This document shows positions 25,369 to 33,712 of a stretch of DNA of 64,000 nt, one piece after another (position 1 is the stretch's first letter; every line of letters starts with the position of its first letter). The DNA comes from Scytonema hofmannii PCC 7110 (GTDB taxonomy: Bacteria > Cyanobacteriota > Cyanobacteriia > Cyanobacteriales > Nostocaceae). The translations under genes and the position numbers were made by a program. Where the stretch lies: assembly GCF_000346485.2 (NCBI RefSeq), contig NZ_KQ976354.1:1427719-1491718 (forward strand), written 5' to 3'. Below the pieces are notes generated by a model. That model did not search any database. It saw nothing but the letters and a program-made list of their open reading frames with translations, and was not told the DNA's origin.

Positions 25369-27951
25369 TCATGCTTGAGGCATCTTGTACTGTTCTTCCA
25401 CTGAACAGCTATCTAGTGTGGAAAACTGGCTTTGCAATAACGCTGTTGCTGTCTTGCTATCTAGAGGTTTGGCGAAGAAATAGCCTTGTCCGTATTCACA
25501 ATTGAGCGCTTGCAATTTTGCTTTTTGTTCGACTGTTTCTACACCCTCAGCAACAACATCCATCCCCAATGAATGACTTAGCATGATGATAGTCTGAACA
25601 ATTGCGGCATCTTCATCAGTGTCTTCCATTCGACTAACAAATGAGCGGTCTATCTTTAACGTATTCACAGGAAAGCGGTGGAGATAACTTAGAGATGAAT
25701 ATCCCGTACCAAAGTCGTCTATACTTAGTCTTAAATTTAAGCCTCTCAGTCGTAGCATTATAGAGATAGCTGCTTCAACATCTTTCATGGCTACGCTTTC
25801 GGTAATTTCTAATTTTACACTCCGCCCATCTAATCCGGTTTCTTTTAACGATTGTTCAACGTATTCAACTAAATCAGGTTGAGTTAACTGTTGCCCAGAA
25901 AGATTTATACTCATCATTAAGGACGGGTTTGCAGGAAATTGGGCTTGCCATATAGATAATTGACGACAAGCGGCTTGAAAAATCCACTTTCCTAAAGGAA
26001 TAATGAGACCAGTTTCTTCTGCAACTGAAATAAATTCTAAAGGAGAGACAAAACCATATTTGGGATGGTTCCACCTGATAAGCGCTTCAAAACCAGCTAT
26101 TGTTTCTGTAATGAGAGACACTATTGGCTGGTATACAAGATATAGTTCTTCTAATTCTATTCCCCGACGGAGATCTGCTTCCAGTTGAAAGCGCTTGATG
26201 ACTTGGGTATGCATACCTGTTGCAAAGACTTGGTGACGTGCTTTACCTAAGTCTTTTGCTCGGTACATAGCTATATGGGCGTCTCTCAGTAATTCTACTG
26301 GATGGTAGTTAAGTTCGCTTTGATTAAAGGCTATACCAATGCTAATACTCGTGAATATTTCTTGCCCATCTTTTTGAAAGGGTTGACTGATTTGCTGTTG
26401 GAGTTCATCGGCTAACTGAGTCGCTTCGCTGGTATGGTTAATGTTTCCCAGTAAAATCGCAAACTCGTCTCCTCCCACCCTTGCAACCGTTCCTCTACTT
26501 CTGACACTAGCTTTTAATCTTTGTGCTGTATTTTTTAGGAGTTGATCGCCTACCTGGTAACCAAGGCTTTCATTGATAATCTTAAAGCGATCTAGATTGA
26601 GAAATAACACCGCAAATCGCATATTTTGCCGAAATTGTGAGTTTGCGATCGCCACTTCCAAACTCTTGAGAAAACAGTCTCGATTGGGTAAATCGGTGAG
26701 GGGATCGTGAAGAGAACTACGTAATAAAACGTAGCAAAATGTACTAATTCCTGTAGTAATTAATGTCAGCGATGCAGGAACAAAAGGTATCCAGCCCCCT
26801 TGAAGAAAAATGTAGAAGCAAACGCCATATAAGCCAGCCCAGGAAACAACTCCAACTACCCCTAAAAAAAGAGGATGTCGAAGCCGACAAGCCAACACAC
26901 CACCTATCAAAGCCCATGAAAATATCCATAGGGCTTCTTCCCATTCCGACCAAAACCAAATTAACGGTTCTCGATCTAGCGTAGTCTTTAAGAGTTGGCT
27001 CACAAATTGAGCATGGAGGAAAACTCCTGGCGTTCTTGGTTTTGCTGACTGTCCTGCATTATAAGGAGTGAAAAAGATGTCTTTAATACTGGGTGCAGTT
27101 GTGCCAATTAAGACGACCCTATCCTTTACCAAATTCGGATTGATTTCTCCGCGTAACACTTGGCTGAAAGTGACTTGTCTCGCTACATCCGCCGAACGAT
27201 AAGACGCGATCGCTTGGTAGCCCGCATTGTCAAGATTGTGATACCCACCAGAATGAGTACTTAAAGCAGGAAAGGTGGTACTGCCTAATTGCAATCCATC
27301 TGGTGTAGTTTTGAATGAAATATTTTGTTCGGCTAAATATTTGAGACTCAATCGCAGAGAGAAAGAGTAATACTTTTTCTCACCTTCATATGCGTACATT
27401 AAATTACGACGGATAACACCATCGGGATCGAGCAGTAAGTCGTTAAAACCTGTTTGTTCTGGAGATACACCGGGAATAGAAGCAACTCCTTCAGTATCCA
27501 TACCCCCAAGTTCATAAATACTAATTACATTGGGAAGGCGAAGTTCCTTGAGCAGGGCATTTTCACCAGGTGGTACTGGAAGATTGCGGTAAAGGTCTAT
27601 TCCAATGACTTTAGGTTTATATTGTTGCAGGTTCTTTAAGGCTTTGGCAAGGGTTTGGTCTGAGATAGGCCACTGTTTCAGTTGCTCAATATCAGCTTCT
27701 GTGATTGTCACAACCAAAAGTCGTTCGTCTGGCTCGGAATTCGATACAAGGCGCACCATTTGGTCAAAGGCAAGTAATTCCAAAAACTGCAATGCACCAG
27801 TGTATCTGGTAGCTAGTACTAAGCCTGCCATAAGAATACTGGCAGCAAGAACCGATTGTTTGACACTTAATGTTGCAATGGCTTTGTGCTGACAGTAGCT
27901 ATTAACAACTGATAGTAGCGAAGACAATTTTTTGGTAAATTGAGGAATCAC
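25369..27951 (-). CDS. CHASE2-GGDEF-EAL cyclic-di-GMP signalling protein
   Basis: An 860-residue membrane protein. A first transmembrane segment (about 32-50) precedes the extracytoplasmic CHASE2 sensor (about 55-330, with LQQYKPKVIGIDLYRNLPVP). Two or three transmembrane segments follow (about 335-405). The GGDEF domain keeps GGDEF (RVGGDEFAILLG) and the EAL domain keeps EAL (GFEALIRW), DDFGTGYSSL and VAEGVET. Both c-di-GMP synthesis and breakdown are therefore possible. The start appears to be GTG 27951, placed just after a run of tandem heptads that may have replaced the native leader. It is on the same strand as the DUF928 gene upstream. Confidence 0.92.
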   Translation of the reverse strand: MIPQFTKKLSSLLSVVNSYCQHKAIATLSVKQSVLAASILMAGLVLATRYTGALQFLELLAFDQMVRLVSNSEPDERLLVVTITEADIEQLKQWPISDQTLAKALKNLQQYKPKVIGIDLYRNLPVPPGENALLKELRLPNVISIYELGGMDTEGVASIPGVSPEQTGFNDLLLDPDGVIRRNLMYAYEGEKKYYSFSLRLSLKYLAEQNISFKTTPDGLQLGSTTFPALSTHSGGYHNLDNAGYQAIASYRSADVARQVTFSQVLRGEINPNLVKDRVVLIGTTAPSIKDIFFTPYNAGQSAKPRTPGVFLHAQFVSQLLKTTLDREPLIWFWSEWEEALWIFSWALIGGVLACRLRHPLFLGVVGVVSWAGLYGVCFYIFLQGGWIPFVPASLTLITTGISTFCYVLLRSSLHDPLTDLPNRDCFLKSLEVAIANSQFRQNMRFAVLFLNLDRFKIINESLGYQVGDQLLKNTAQRLKASVRSRGTVARVGGDEFAILLGNINHTSEATQLADELQQQISQPFQKDGQEIFTSISIGIAFNQSELNYHPVELLRDAHIAMYRAKDLGKARHQVFATGMHTQVIKRFQLEADLRRGIELEELYLVYQPIVSLITETIAGFEALIRWNHPKYGFVSPLEFISVAEETGLIIPLGKWIFQAACRQLSIWQAQFPANPSLMMSINLSGQQLTQPDLVEYVEQSLKETGLDGRSVKLEITESVAMKDVEAAISIMLRLRGLNLRLSIDDFGTGYSSLSYLHRFPVNTLKIDRSFVSRMEDTDEDAAIVQTIIMLSHSLGMDVVAEGVETVEQKAKLQALNCEYGQGYFFAKPLDSKTATALLQSQFSTLDSCSVEEQYKMPQA

Positions 27952-27952
27952 A

Positions 27953-28046
27953 GTAGGGAGTAGGGAGTGGGGAGTAGGGAGTGGAGAGTGGCGAGTAGGT
28001 TAATGGTTGACAACTAACCACTAACCACTATCAACTAACCACTAAC
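27953..28046. repeat. Two short-tandem heptad-type repeat arrays
   Basis: GGGAGTA/GGGAGTG units (27953-28006) followed by AACCACT/CTAACCA units (28009-28046). Such long tandemly repeated heptanucleotides are characteristic of filamentous cyanobacteria. The array fills the gap between the CHASE2 and DUF928 genes and touches the 3' end of the latter. Confidence 0.75.
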
Positions 28047-28749
28047 GATTACTTAAAAGCGGTTCTTGTGCGATCGCTTCTAATTTTTCAGTTTGCAAAA
28101 GTTTTGTCCAACTTGTAGCCAACTGAGAGTTATTAGGTTGAGTGTAACGAGGTTGAGCTAATGTGACAAGTGCATCTTGCCAAAGTCCCGCACTGGCATA
28201 CAAATCAGCACGCTCTGCATCTGTTTTTGTTTGTTCTAACTTCTTCATAAATATGGGGTCTGGTTGCACTCGTCGAATCCAACCAGATACAACAATATCT
28301 TTAGCTCTATTCTTTGGCTCGCAAATCATTGACAAATACCAACGATAGTTTTTATCAATGGTTAGTGGAGGTAAAGATTTAGCTTGAGGCAAGCTGAGAT
28401 TAATAATTCCGGATGAACCAGTTTTTGTGAAACTTTTCTCGTAGACTAAACGGTTCTTATCGTCTCGGAGGATAAACTCTACTGTTTTGGGAGTAGAGGT
28501 TTCGGGTACATAGAAAAACAATGTGGGATACGCAGCTTTTGTCAATCCTAAATTGTTTTCGGGCGCTAATGCCATCAGTTGTTTGGCATTAAGTTCGCAT
28601 CCACTACGTGTTCCTCCTCCGACTCGCCGTCCTGGTAATCCCTCTCTAGCCTCTGCCATAACTATTTGTGGTAGTGTAAAGGAGCAAGTCAGTAGAGAAG
28701 TCAAAAAGATAGTTGTCAGCGCCCTAATTTTAATTTCTTTGTCAAGCAT
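28042..28749 (-). CDS. Exported DUF928-family protein
   Basis: A 235-residue protein with a signal peptide (ALTTIFLTSLLTCSFTLP, ending near VMAEA). The DUF928 core shows LPGRRVGGGTRSGC, LTKAAYPTLFFYVPET, YRWYLSMIC and VSGWIRR, then a helical C-terminus with LYASAGLWQDALVTLAQ. The family is cyanobacterial, of unknown function, and repeatedly neighbours CHAT, CHASE2 and DUF1822 genes. It lies upstream of a CHASE2 protein here, and a second paralogue (52004-52684) sits with a CHAT-CHASE2 protein. Confidence 0.88.
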   Translation of the reverse strand: MLDKEIKIRALTTIFLTSLLTCSFTLPQIVMAEAREGLPGRRVGGGTRSGCELNAKQLMALAPENNLGLTKAAYPTLFFYVPETSTPKTVEFILRDDKNRLVYEKSFTKTGSSGIINLSLPQAKSLPPLTIDKNYRWYLSMICEPKNRAKDIVVSGWIRRVQPDPIFMKKLEQTKTDAERADLYASAGLWQDALVTLAQPRYTQPNNSQLATSWTKLLQTEKLEAIAQEPLLSNR

Positions 28750-29025
28750 ATTTTTTTACGATTTAGTTTAAGTTCGCAAGATCATCTATTAAGATTAATA
28801 TCTTATTTTATGAGAAATAAATATCAAAAAAAATAACTTTATAGACTTTTCATACTAAAAATATTTTATTAAAATGGCTTAAAATTTGAGTAATTTCAAC
28901 TAAAAAAATATGAAGTTTGGAAGACAATATTTCTTTTTTCAGTAATTTTAACTAATCCAAAATGAATTAAGACAATTTGGCATTATAAGAATCATATTTG
29001 ATCTATGAGACAATACTGAGCTTTA

Positions 29026-29056
29026 GAAACCAGGTATCTACCAGATACCGGGTTTC
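29026..29056. terminator. Strong hairpin in a 550-bp AT-rich intergenic region
   Basis: GAAACC-A-GGTATCT, loop ACC, AGATACC-G-GGTTTC: a 13-bp stem with one A-G mismatch, followed by TTTA. It may be a terminator or a dispersed palindrome. The rest of 28750-29146 is AT-rich and I see no gene in it. Confidence 0.5.
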
Positions 29057-29146
29057 TTTATCCCACGAATGATTTAGGATTGCTATATATACTTTACGTG
29101 AAGCACTTTTTGATATCTACAATAGGATAACAAGCTCAAACAATTC

Positions 29147-29284
29147 ATGAAAAAACCTTTAGATGCCGAGCAAGAGCCTGGTGTTATGAAAATATCCTAT
29201 CAACAGCAAACTGAGCAAATTTGCAGAACTGGCAGGATGCCACAAATTAAGACTGACAGTCCAGGTTCTTATAGTTTTTTGTAA
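29147..29284 (+). CDS. Small ORF, 45 residues, unknown
   Basis: Reads MKKPLDAEQEPGVMKISYQQ, then QTEQICRTGRMPQIKTDSPG and SYSFL, and ends 17 bp before the next gene. The spacing suggests possible co-transcription or a leader peptide. No family recognised and no strong ribosome-binding site. Confidence 0.3.
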   Translation: MKKPLDAEQEPGVMKISYQQQTEQICRTGRMPQIKTDSPGSYSFL

Positions 29285-29301
29285 AAAAAGTTAATTGATT
29301 T

Positions 29302-30237
29302 ATGTATATGGAAAGTTTTATTTTATTAGAAACTATTTTGTTCTTAGTTAACTGCAGTGTAGTGTTATATTTTATCAAACGTCAAAATCCAGAAGCTTTC
29401 GAGCAAACACAAAGTAAACTAACTTTTGCAATCAGCCCCAAAATCTCTCAATTGATTGGAATGTTTTTTGGTGGATTAGGACTTATTTTCTTACTGTTTC
29501 CTTGGGTAATTACGCCTATAACACAACTCAAATGTAGCCATTCTTATATACAAGAAACATCTCTCACAACTTTGTGTAAATTGATTGAAATAGACTGGTT
29601 TGGTAATGAAAAAAGTAAAAAAGTATTTTCGGGATTGCGGGGAGTTGAACTAGAAACTAAAACTGATACTAATAGTGATGGGAAGATATATTACAAATAT
29701 CAAATTTTGTTATTAACTGATACAGAAAGCATACCTTTTAGAAGTTTTGACTATAGCAAATATGATTTAGAGCAATTTCAGTCTGTAATATCCTCCATTA
29801 AAAGTTTCCTAGTAAATCCTTTAGAAAAATCTTTAGAATTTCAGGAAGATGATAGACAGCAAGGCTATATTAGTGTAGCAATATCGCTATTATTGGATTT
29901 TTTGGCTTTATCAAGCATAGCCAGTGGTTTGTCTATAACTTGTACTTTTGATAAAGAAGCTAACAGAATGATTCTAAGTCGTAGCAGATGGTTTGGAATA
30001 TTAGGAAAAACAGTTTTTCTACATTCATTAGATGAAGTTGTAGATGTTAGTGTAGAAACTTTGGATACTGATGAAGGCTGGGTTTATCGAGTTATTTTCG
30101 TATTGAGAATGGGTGATATTTTACCATTGACTCGTATTTACAGTTCGGGATATCAACATAAGCAGCACATAGCTAAACTTGTTAAACTTTTTTTAAACTC
30201 TATTGAGCGTCATCCTGAAAAAAATTTACTTTTATAA
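29302..30237 (+). CDS. Hypothetical membrane protein
   Basis: A 311-residue protein with transmembrane segments near residues 5-25 (ILLETILFLVNCSVVLYFI), 50-75 (GMFFGGLGLIFLLFPWVITP) and 195-215 (VAISLLLDFLALSSIASGLS). The loop contains GLRGVELETKTDTNSDG and the last third CTFDKEANRMILSRSRWFG and VDVSVETLDTDEGWVYRVIF, a beta-rich pattern like membrane-anchored PH-type domains. Not assigned to a family. It has a more AT-rich base composition than its neighbours. Confidence 0.6.
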   Translation: MYMESFILLETILFLVNCSVVLYFIKRQNPEAFEQTQSKLTFAISPKISQLIGMFFGGLGLIFLLFPWVITPITQLKCSHSYIQETSLTTLCKLIEIDWFGNEKSKKVFSGLRGVELETKTDTNSDGKIYYKYQILLLTDTESIPFRSFDYSKYDLEQFQSVISSIKSFLVNPLEKSLEFQEDDRQQGYISVAISLLLDFLALSSIASGLSITCTFDKEANRMILSRSRWFGILGKTVFLHSLDEVVDVSVETLDTDEGWVYRVIFVLRMGDILPLTRIYSSGYQHKQHIAKLVKLFLNSIERHPEKNLLL

Positions 30238-30534
30238 CAAAAATATTAACCATATTATCATCAATTGCGTTGCGCTTCTAAAAAAAGAAAAACCCTGTTG
30301 CTACCTACTTACTATAAACTTAATCCCATGTCCCTTGTTTCTCCTTCTGCCCTCTACCATCTGCCTTCTGCCCTTTCTTCGCGCCATTCGGGGATGAGGG
30401 TAAGTAAGGTTGAGGTTGGAACAAGTTCAATCCAAGGTATAAAGTTTTTCTAGTAGAACTTTACACTAGAAGCTATTGTGAATTACAACAGAACAGTTAT
30501 CCCATATCAGATCGTGTATTCTTGAGGGGTTGCA

Positions 30535-30567
30535 AGATCCCCGACTTCTTAAAGAAGTCGGGGATCT
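30535..30567. repeat. Dispersed palindromic hairpin repeat, copy 2
   Basis: The same 15-bp arms as at 427-459, with loop TAA. It lies about 70 bp before the FHA exoprotein gene. The rest of the 30238-30634 gap contains a pyrimidine-rich CCTTCTG-type repeat stretch (around 30330-30375) and no gene that I can support. Confidence 0.85.
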
Positions 30568-30634
30568 GAGCAAATTTACCCACCAGAACTTATGCCATTT
30601 CTCTTAACATTTACCTTCTTATCAAATTATCGAT

Positions 30635-33600
30635 ATGAACGCTAAGCCACTAGGCGTCCAAATATCAAAAAAAATTTTATACAATAACCCTATCAAGCTC
30701 ATCAGTCAATTTACGTATGTTTTTTTTACATTGACCAATCCTGCGATCGCACAAATTTCTCCGGATAGCACGCTGTCTAACCCAACGGTTGTGACGAGTG
30801 GAGCAACACCGAGTCTAGATTTTGTCATTACAGGAGGAACACAGGTAGGCAATAACCTGTTTCACAGCTTCACTACCTTTTCTGTTCCCACAGGAGGAGC
30901 TAGTATTTTCAACAATGACTCAAGTATTGAAAATATCATTAGTCGTGTGACTGGTGGAGCCATATCTAATATTAATGGTTTAATTCAGACTCAAGGCAAA
31001 GCCAACCTGTTTCTGATTAATCCAAATGGTATTATCTTTGGTCCAAACGCCGCGCTCAATATTGGTGGCTCCTTTATTGCAACTACTGCCAATAGTTTAA
31101 AACTTTCCAATGGAGATGAATTCAGCGTTACCAATCCTACCACCCCTTTGTTAACCATTAGCGTTCCTATTGGCTTGCAATTCGGTAAAAATACGGGTGC
31201 CATTGTGAATCAATCCCAATTTAATGGGGATGGAACAGTCACAAACTTTTTTGGAGAACCAGCTGGGCTTCAAGGACAATCTAATACAACCTTGGCACTT
31301 GTTGGTGGTGAAGTCATGGGGGCAAATGGAAATATCACTGTTCCTGGCGGACGAATTGAACTGGGCAGTATGGATGATGACAGTTTTGTCAGTTTAAATC
31401 CAACATCTCAAGGGTTTGCTTTGGGATATACAGGTGTTCGGACATTTCAAAATCTTCAACTTCAAGAATCTTCAATTGACGCTAGCGGTTCAGGTGGCGG
31501 TAACGTTCAAATTCAAGGGCAGGCAGTGAACTTAACAAACCATTCAAGTATTACTGCTTTGACGGATGTCGATGGTACCGTAAGTGGTGGTGGAATTGCG
31601 ATCCGAGCTAATCAATTATTGGTAAGTGATTCTGAGATACAGACGATAGCATCTGGTTCAGTTTCAGGGGGAGACGTGACTCTGGAAGCTGAGAAAATGA
31701 CCTTCAATGGGGTTAACACAGTTGTTTTTACAGAAACAGAGGGTGCGGGTCATGGAGGGAACATGACTATTCGGTCTGCTGATGTAGAATTGACCAACCT
31801 CAGTATCATAGGAACTCAGACGACAGGGATGGGGTCTGGTGGTAATGTTATAATTGATACTAAAAATTTAAGCATTTGGGATGGAGCGCAGGTAGCTGTC
31901 AATACGAAAAGTAGTGGATTGGGCGGTAACCTAACAGTGAAAGCCTCGAACTCTATTGCCATAGTAGGAGAGTCAAAACTATTTGATATGCCATTTCCCA
32001 GTCTCTTGTTTACTGAAACAACTGGATCTGGAAAAGCTGGAGACATCACAATTGAAACTGGAAATTTGAGTGTCCGCGATGGAGCAAGGATATCTGCTTC
32101 TACGTTCAATGACGGAGATGCAGGTAATATAGCGATTCAGACTAGGAAAGTAGAACTGATAGGCAACCTAATTGCCAGCCAAGCTAGTGGTATATTTAGC
32201 CAAGTTGAACCAGGAGCAAGCGGTCAGGGTGGAAATATCGCGATCGATACCAAAACATTAAGTGTTCGGAGCGGTTCTCAGGTGTCGGCTGGTACATTTG
32301 GCTCTGGTAATGCTGGCAGTCTTTCTGTCGTTGCTCCTACAGTAGAAGTGCGGGGAGAAGCTACAGATTCACAATTCAGTGGTTTGTTCGCTCAGGTAGA
32401 GACTGGAGCAACAAGTCAAGGAGGTAATGTAACTTTAACAACCGAACAATTGACTCTCCAAGGAGAACGAGCACGAATTTCCGCTTCTACATACGATCGC
32501 GGTGTGGGAGGAAGTGTTGGTATTAACACCAGGCAATTACTGTTACGGGATGGTGCTCAAATTCAGGCAACAACCAATGGTCTAGCACCTGGTGGAAAAA
32601 TCGACGTGACAGCTACAGATACAGTTGAACTCGTTGGGACTTCTACGCTTGGTCAGTCTCTGAGTGGTTTGTTTACTTCAACATTTGGGGAAGCACCTGC
32701 GGGCAACTTAACTATTAATACCAACAATCTGTCCGTTCAAAATGGAGCAAGCATCTCTGCTTCTACTTTTGGTGGAAGTGAGGGAGGAAATATCACAATT
32801 AATGCATCTGGTACGGTTAATCTCATTGGAACTTCTCCAGATGGTAAGGCGAGTAGTGGGTTGTATGTACAAGCAACTGGAACTGGAAAGGCTGGTGATA
32901 TTAACCTCACTGCTCGTTCGCTTTTGCTTGACCAACAAGGAAAGATTTTAGCGGAAACGGCTTCTGATGATGGTGGTGAAATTTCATTGCAAGTGAGGGA
33001 TATCATCCAAATGCGTCAAGGTAGCTTAATTTCTGCAACAGCAGGAACTACCAGTGGGCAGGGAAATGGCGGCAATATTAATATTAATACAACTTTTTTG
33101 GTGACAGTTTCCTCAGAAAATAGCGATATCAAAGCTGATGCATTGGAAGGACGGGGAGGTAACATTAAAATTTCAGCTCAGAGTGTTTTTGGGACTGAGT
33201 TCCGCTTCCAAGAGACAGCTTTGAGCGATATCACTGCTAGTTCTACGTATGGGGTTAGTGGAGCTGTGGAAATTAAAACTCCTGATGTTGACCCAACTCA
33301 AGGATTGGTAGACTTACCTGTTCAATTGGCTGATGCTTCTAATCTGATTGCTCAAGGTTGTCGGGCTAACCCAGGACAAGCGGTTGGTAAGTTTGTGGTG
33401 ACTGGACGGGGCGGGCTTTTGCCTAGTCCTGAAAGTACATTGAATGCGGATATTTCATTACAGGATTTGGATACATCTCCCATTCCAAGAGAGAGCAGGG
33501 GAGCAGGGGAGCAGAGGAGCAGAGGAGCAGAGGAGCAAGAGTCAATTGCTGAAGCTCAAGCGATCGCGATTAATTCCAAAGGTGAAATTTTTCTGACAGC

Positions 33601-33664
33601 GCAAGCTTCTGCTGTCACTCCCCACAGCCCTTGGTTATCTTCAACTGATTGTAAAGGAAAGTAA
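30635..33664 (+). CDS. Filamentous-haemagglutinin-type exoprotein (two-partner secretion, TpsA-like)
   Basis: A 1009-residue secreted beta-helix protein. A signal region (about 20-47, ending near NPAIAQIS) precedes the TPS domain (about 45-300), with GGTQVGNNLFHSFTTFSVP, INGLIQTQGKANLFLINPNG and FGPNAALNIGGSF. Many imperfect repeats follow (GGNITIxT..LSVRDGAxISAST). The C-terminus has the cyanobacterial motif LIAQGCRA...FVVTGRGGLLPSP. Secretion would need a TpsB (ShlB/FhaC) partner, which is not in the window. A GGAGCAG heptad run (33487-33537) is translated near the C-terminus as GAGEQRSRGAEEQ. A TPR-CHAT gene follows 48 bp downstream on the same strand, suggesting an operon. Confidence 0.9.
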   Translation: MNAKPLGVQISKKILYNNPIKLISQFTYVFFTLTNPAIAQISPDSTLSNPTVVTSGATPSLDFVITGGTQVGNNLFHSFTTFSVPTGGASIFNNDSSIENIISRVTGGAISNINGLIQTQGKANLFLINPNGIIFGPNAALNIGGSFIATTANSLKLSNGDEFSVTNPTTPLLTISVPIGLQFGKNTGAIVNQSQFNGDGTVTNFFGEPAGLQGQSNTTLALVGGEVMGANGNITVPGGRIELGSMDDDSFVSLNPTSQGFALGYTGVRTFQNLQLQESSIDASGSGGGNVQIQGQAVNLTNHSSITALTDVDGTVSGGGIAIRANQLLVSDSEIQTIASGSVSGGDVTLEAEKMTFNGVNTVVFTETEGAGHGGNMTIRSADVELTNLSIIGTQTTGMGSGGNVIIDTKNLSIWDGAQVAVNTKSSGLGGNLTVKASNSIAIVGESKLFDMPFPSLLFTETTGSGKAGDITIETGNLSVRDGARISASTFNDGDAGNIAIQTRKVELIGNLIASQASGIFSQVEPGASGQGGNIAIDTKTLSVRSGSQVSAGTFGSGNAGSLSVVAPTVEVRGEATDSQFSGLFAQVETGATSQGGNVTLTTEQLTLQGERARISASTYDRGVGGSVGINTRQLLLRDGAQIQATTNGLAPGGKIDVTATDTVELVGTSTLGQSLSGLFTSTFGEAPAGNLTINTNNLSVQNGASISASTFGGSEGGNITINASGTVNLIGTSPDGKASSGLYVQATGTGKAGDINLTARSLLLDQQGKILAETASDDGGEISLQVRDIIQMRQGSLISATAGTTSGQGNGGNININTTFLVTVSSENSDIKADALEGRGGNIKISAQSVFGTEFRFQETALSDITASSTYGVSGAVEIKTPDVDPTQGLVDLPVQLADASNLIAQGCRANPGQAVGKFVVTGRGGLLPSPESTLNADISLQDLDTSPIPRESRGAGEQRSRGAEEQESIAEAQAIAINSKGEIFLTAQASAVTPHSPWLSSTDCKGK

Positions 33665-33712
33665 AATTGCAAAGGTTATGGTGTTGGGATTCGACAAGCA
33701 GAGAAGCTAACT

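Noticed and set aside
26209-26222. GGGTATGCATACC inside the GGDEF-EAL gene, similar to the GCATACCC box
   Set aside because: It is within coding sequence, is a short self-palindrome and has no GAAATATA box at the right distance.
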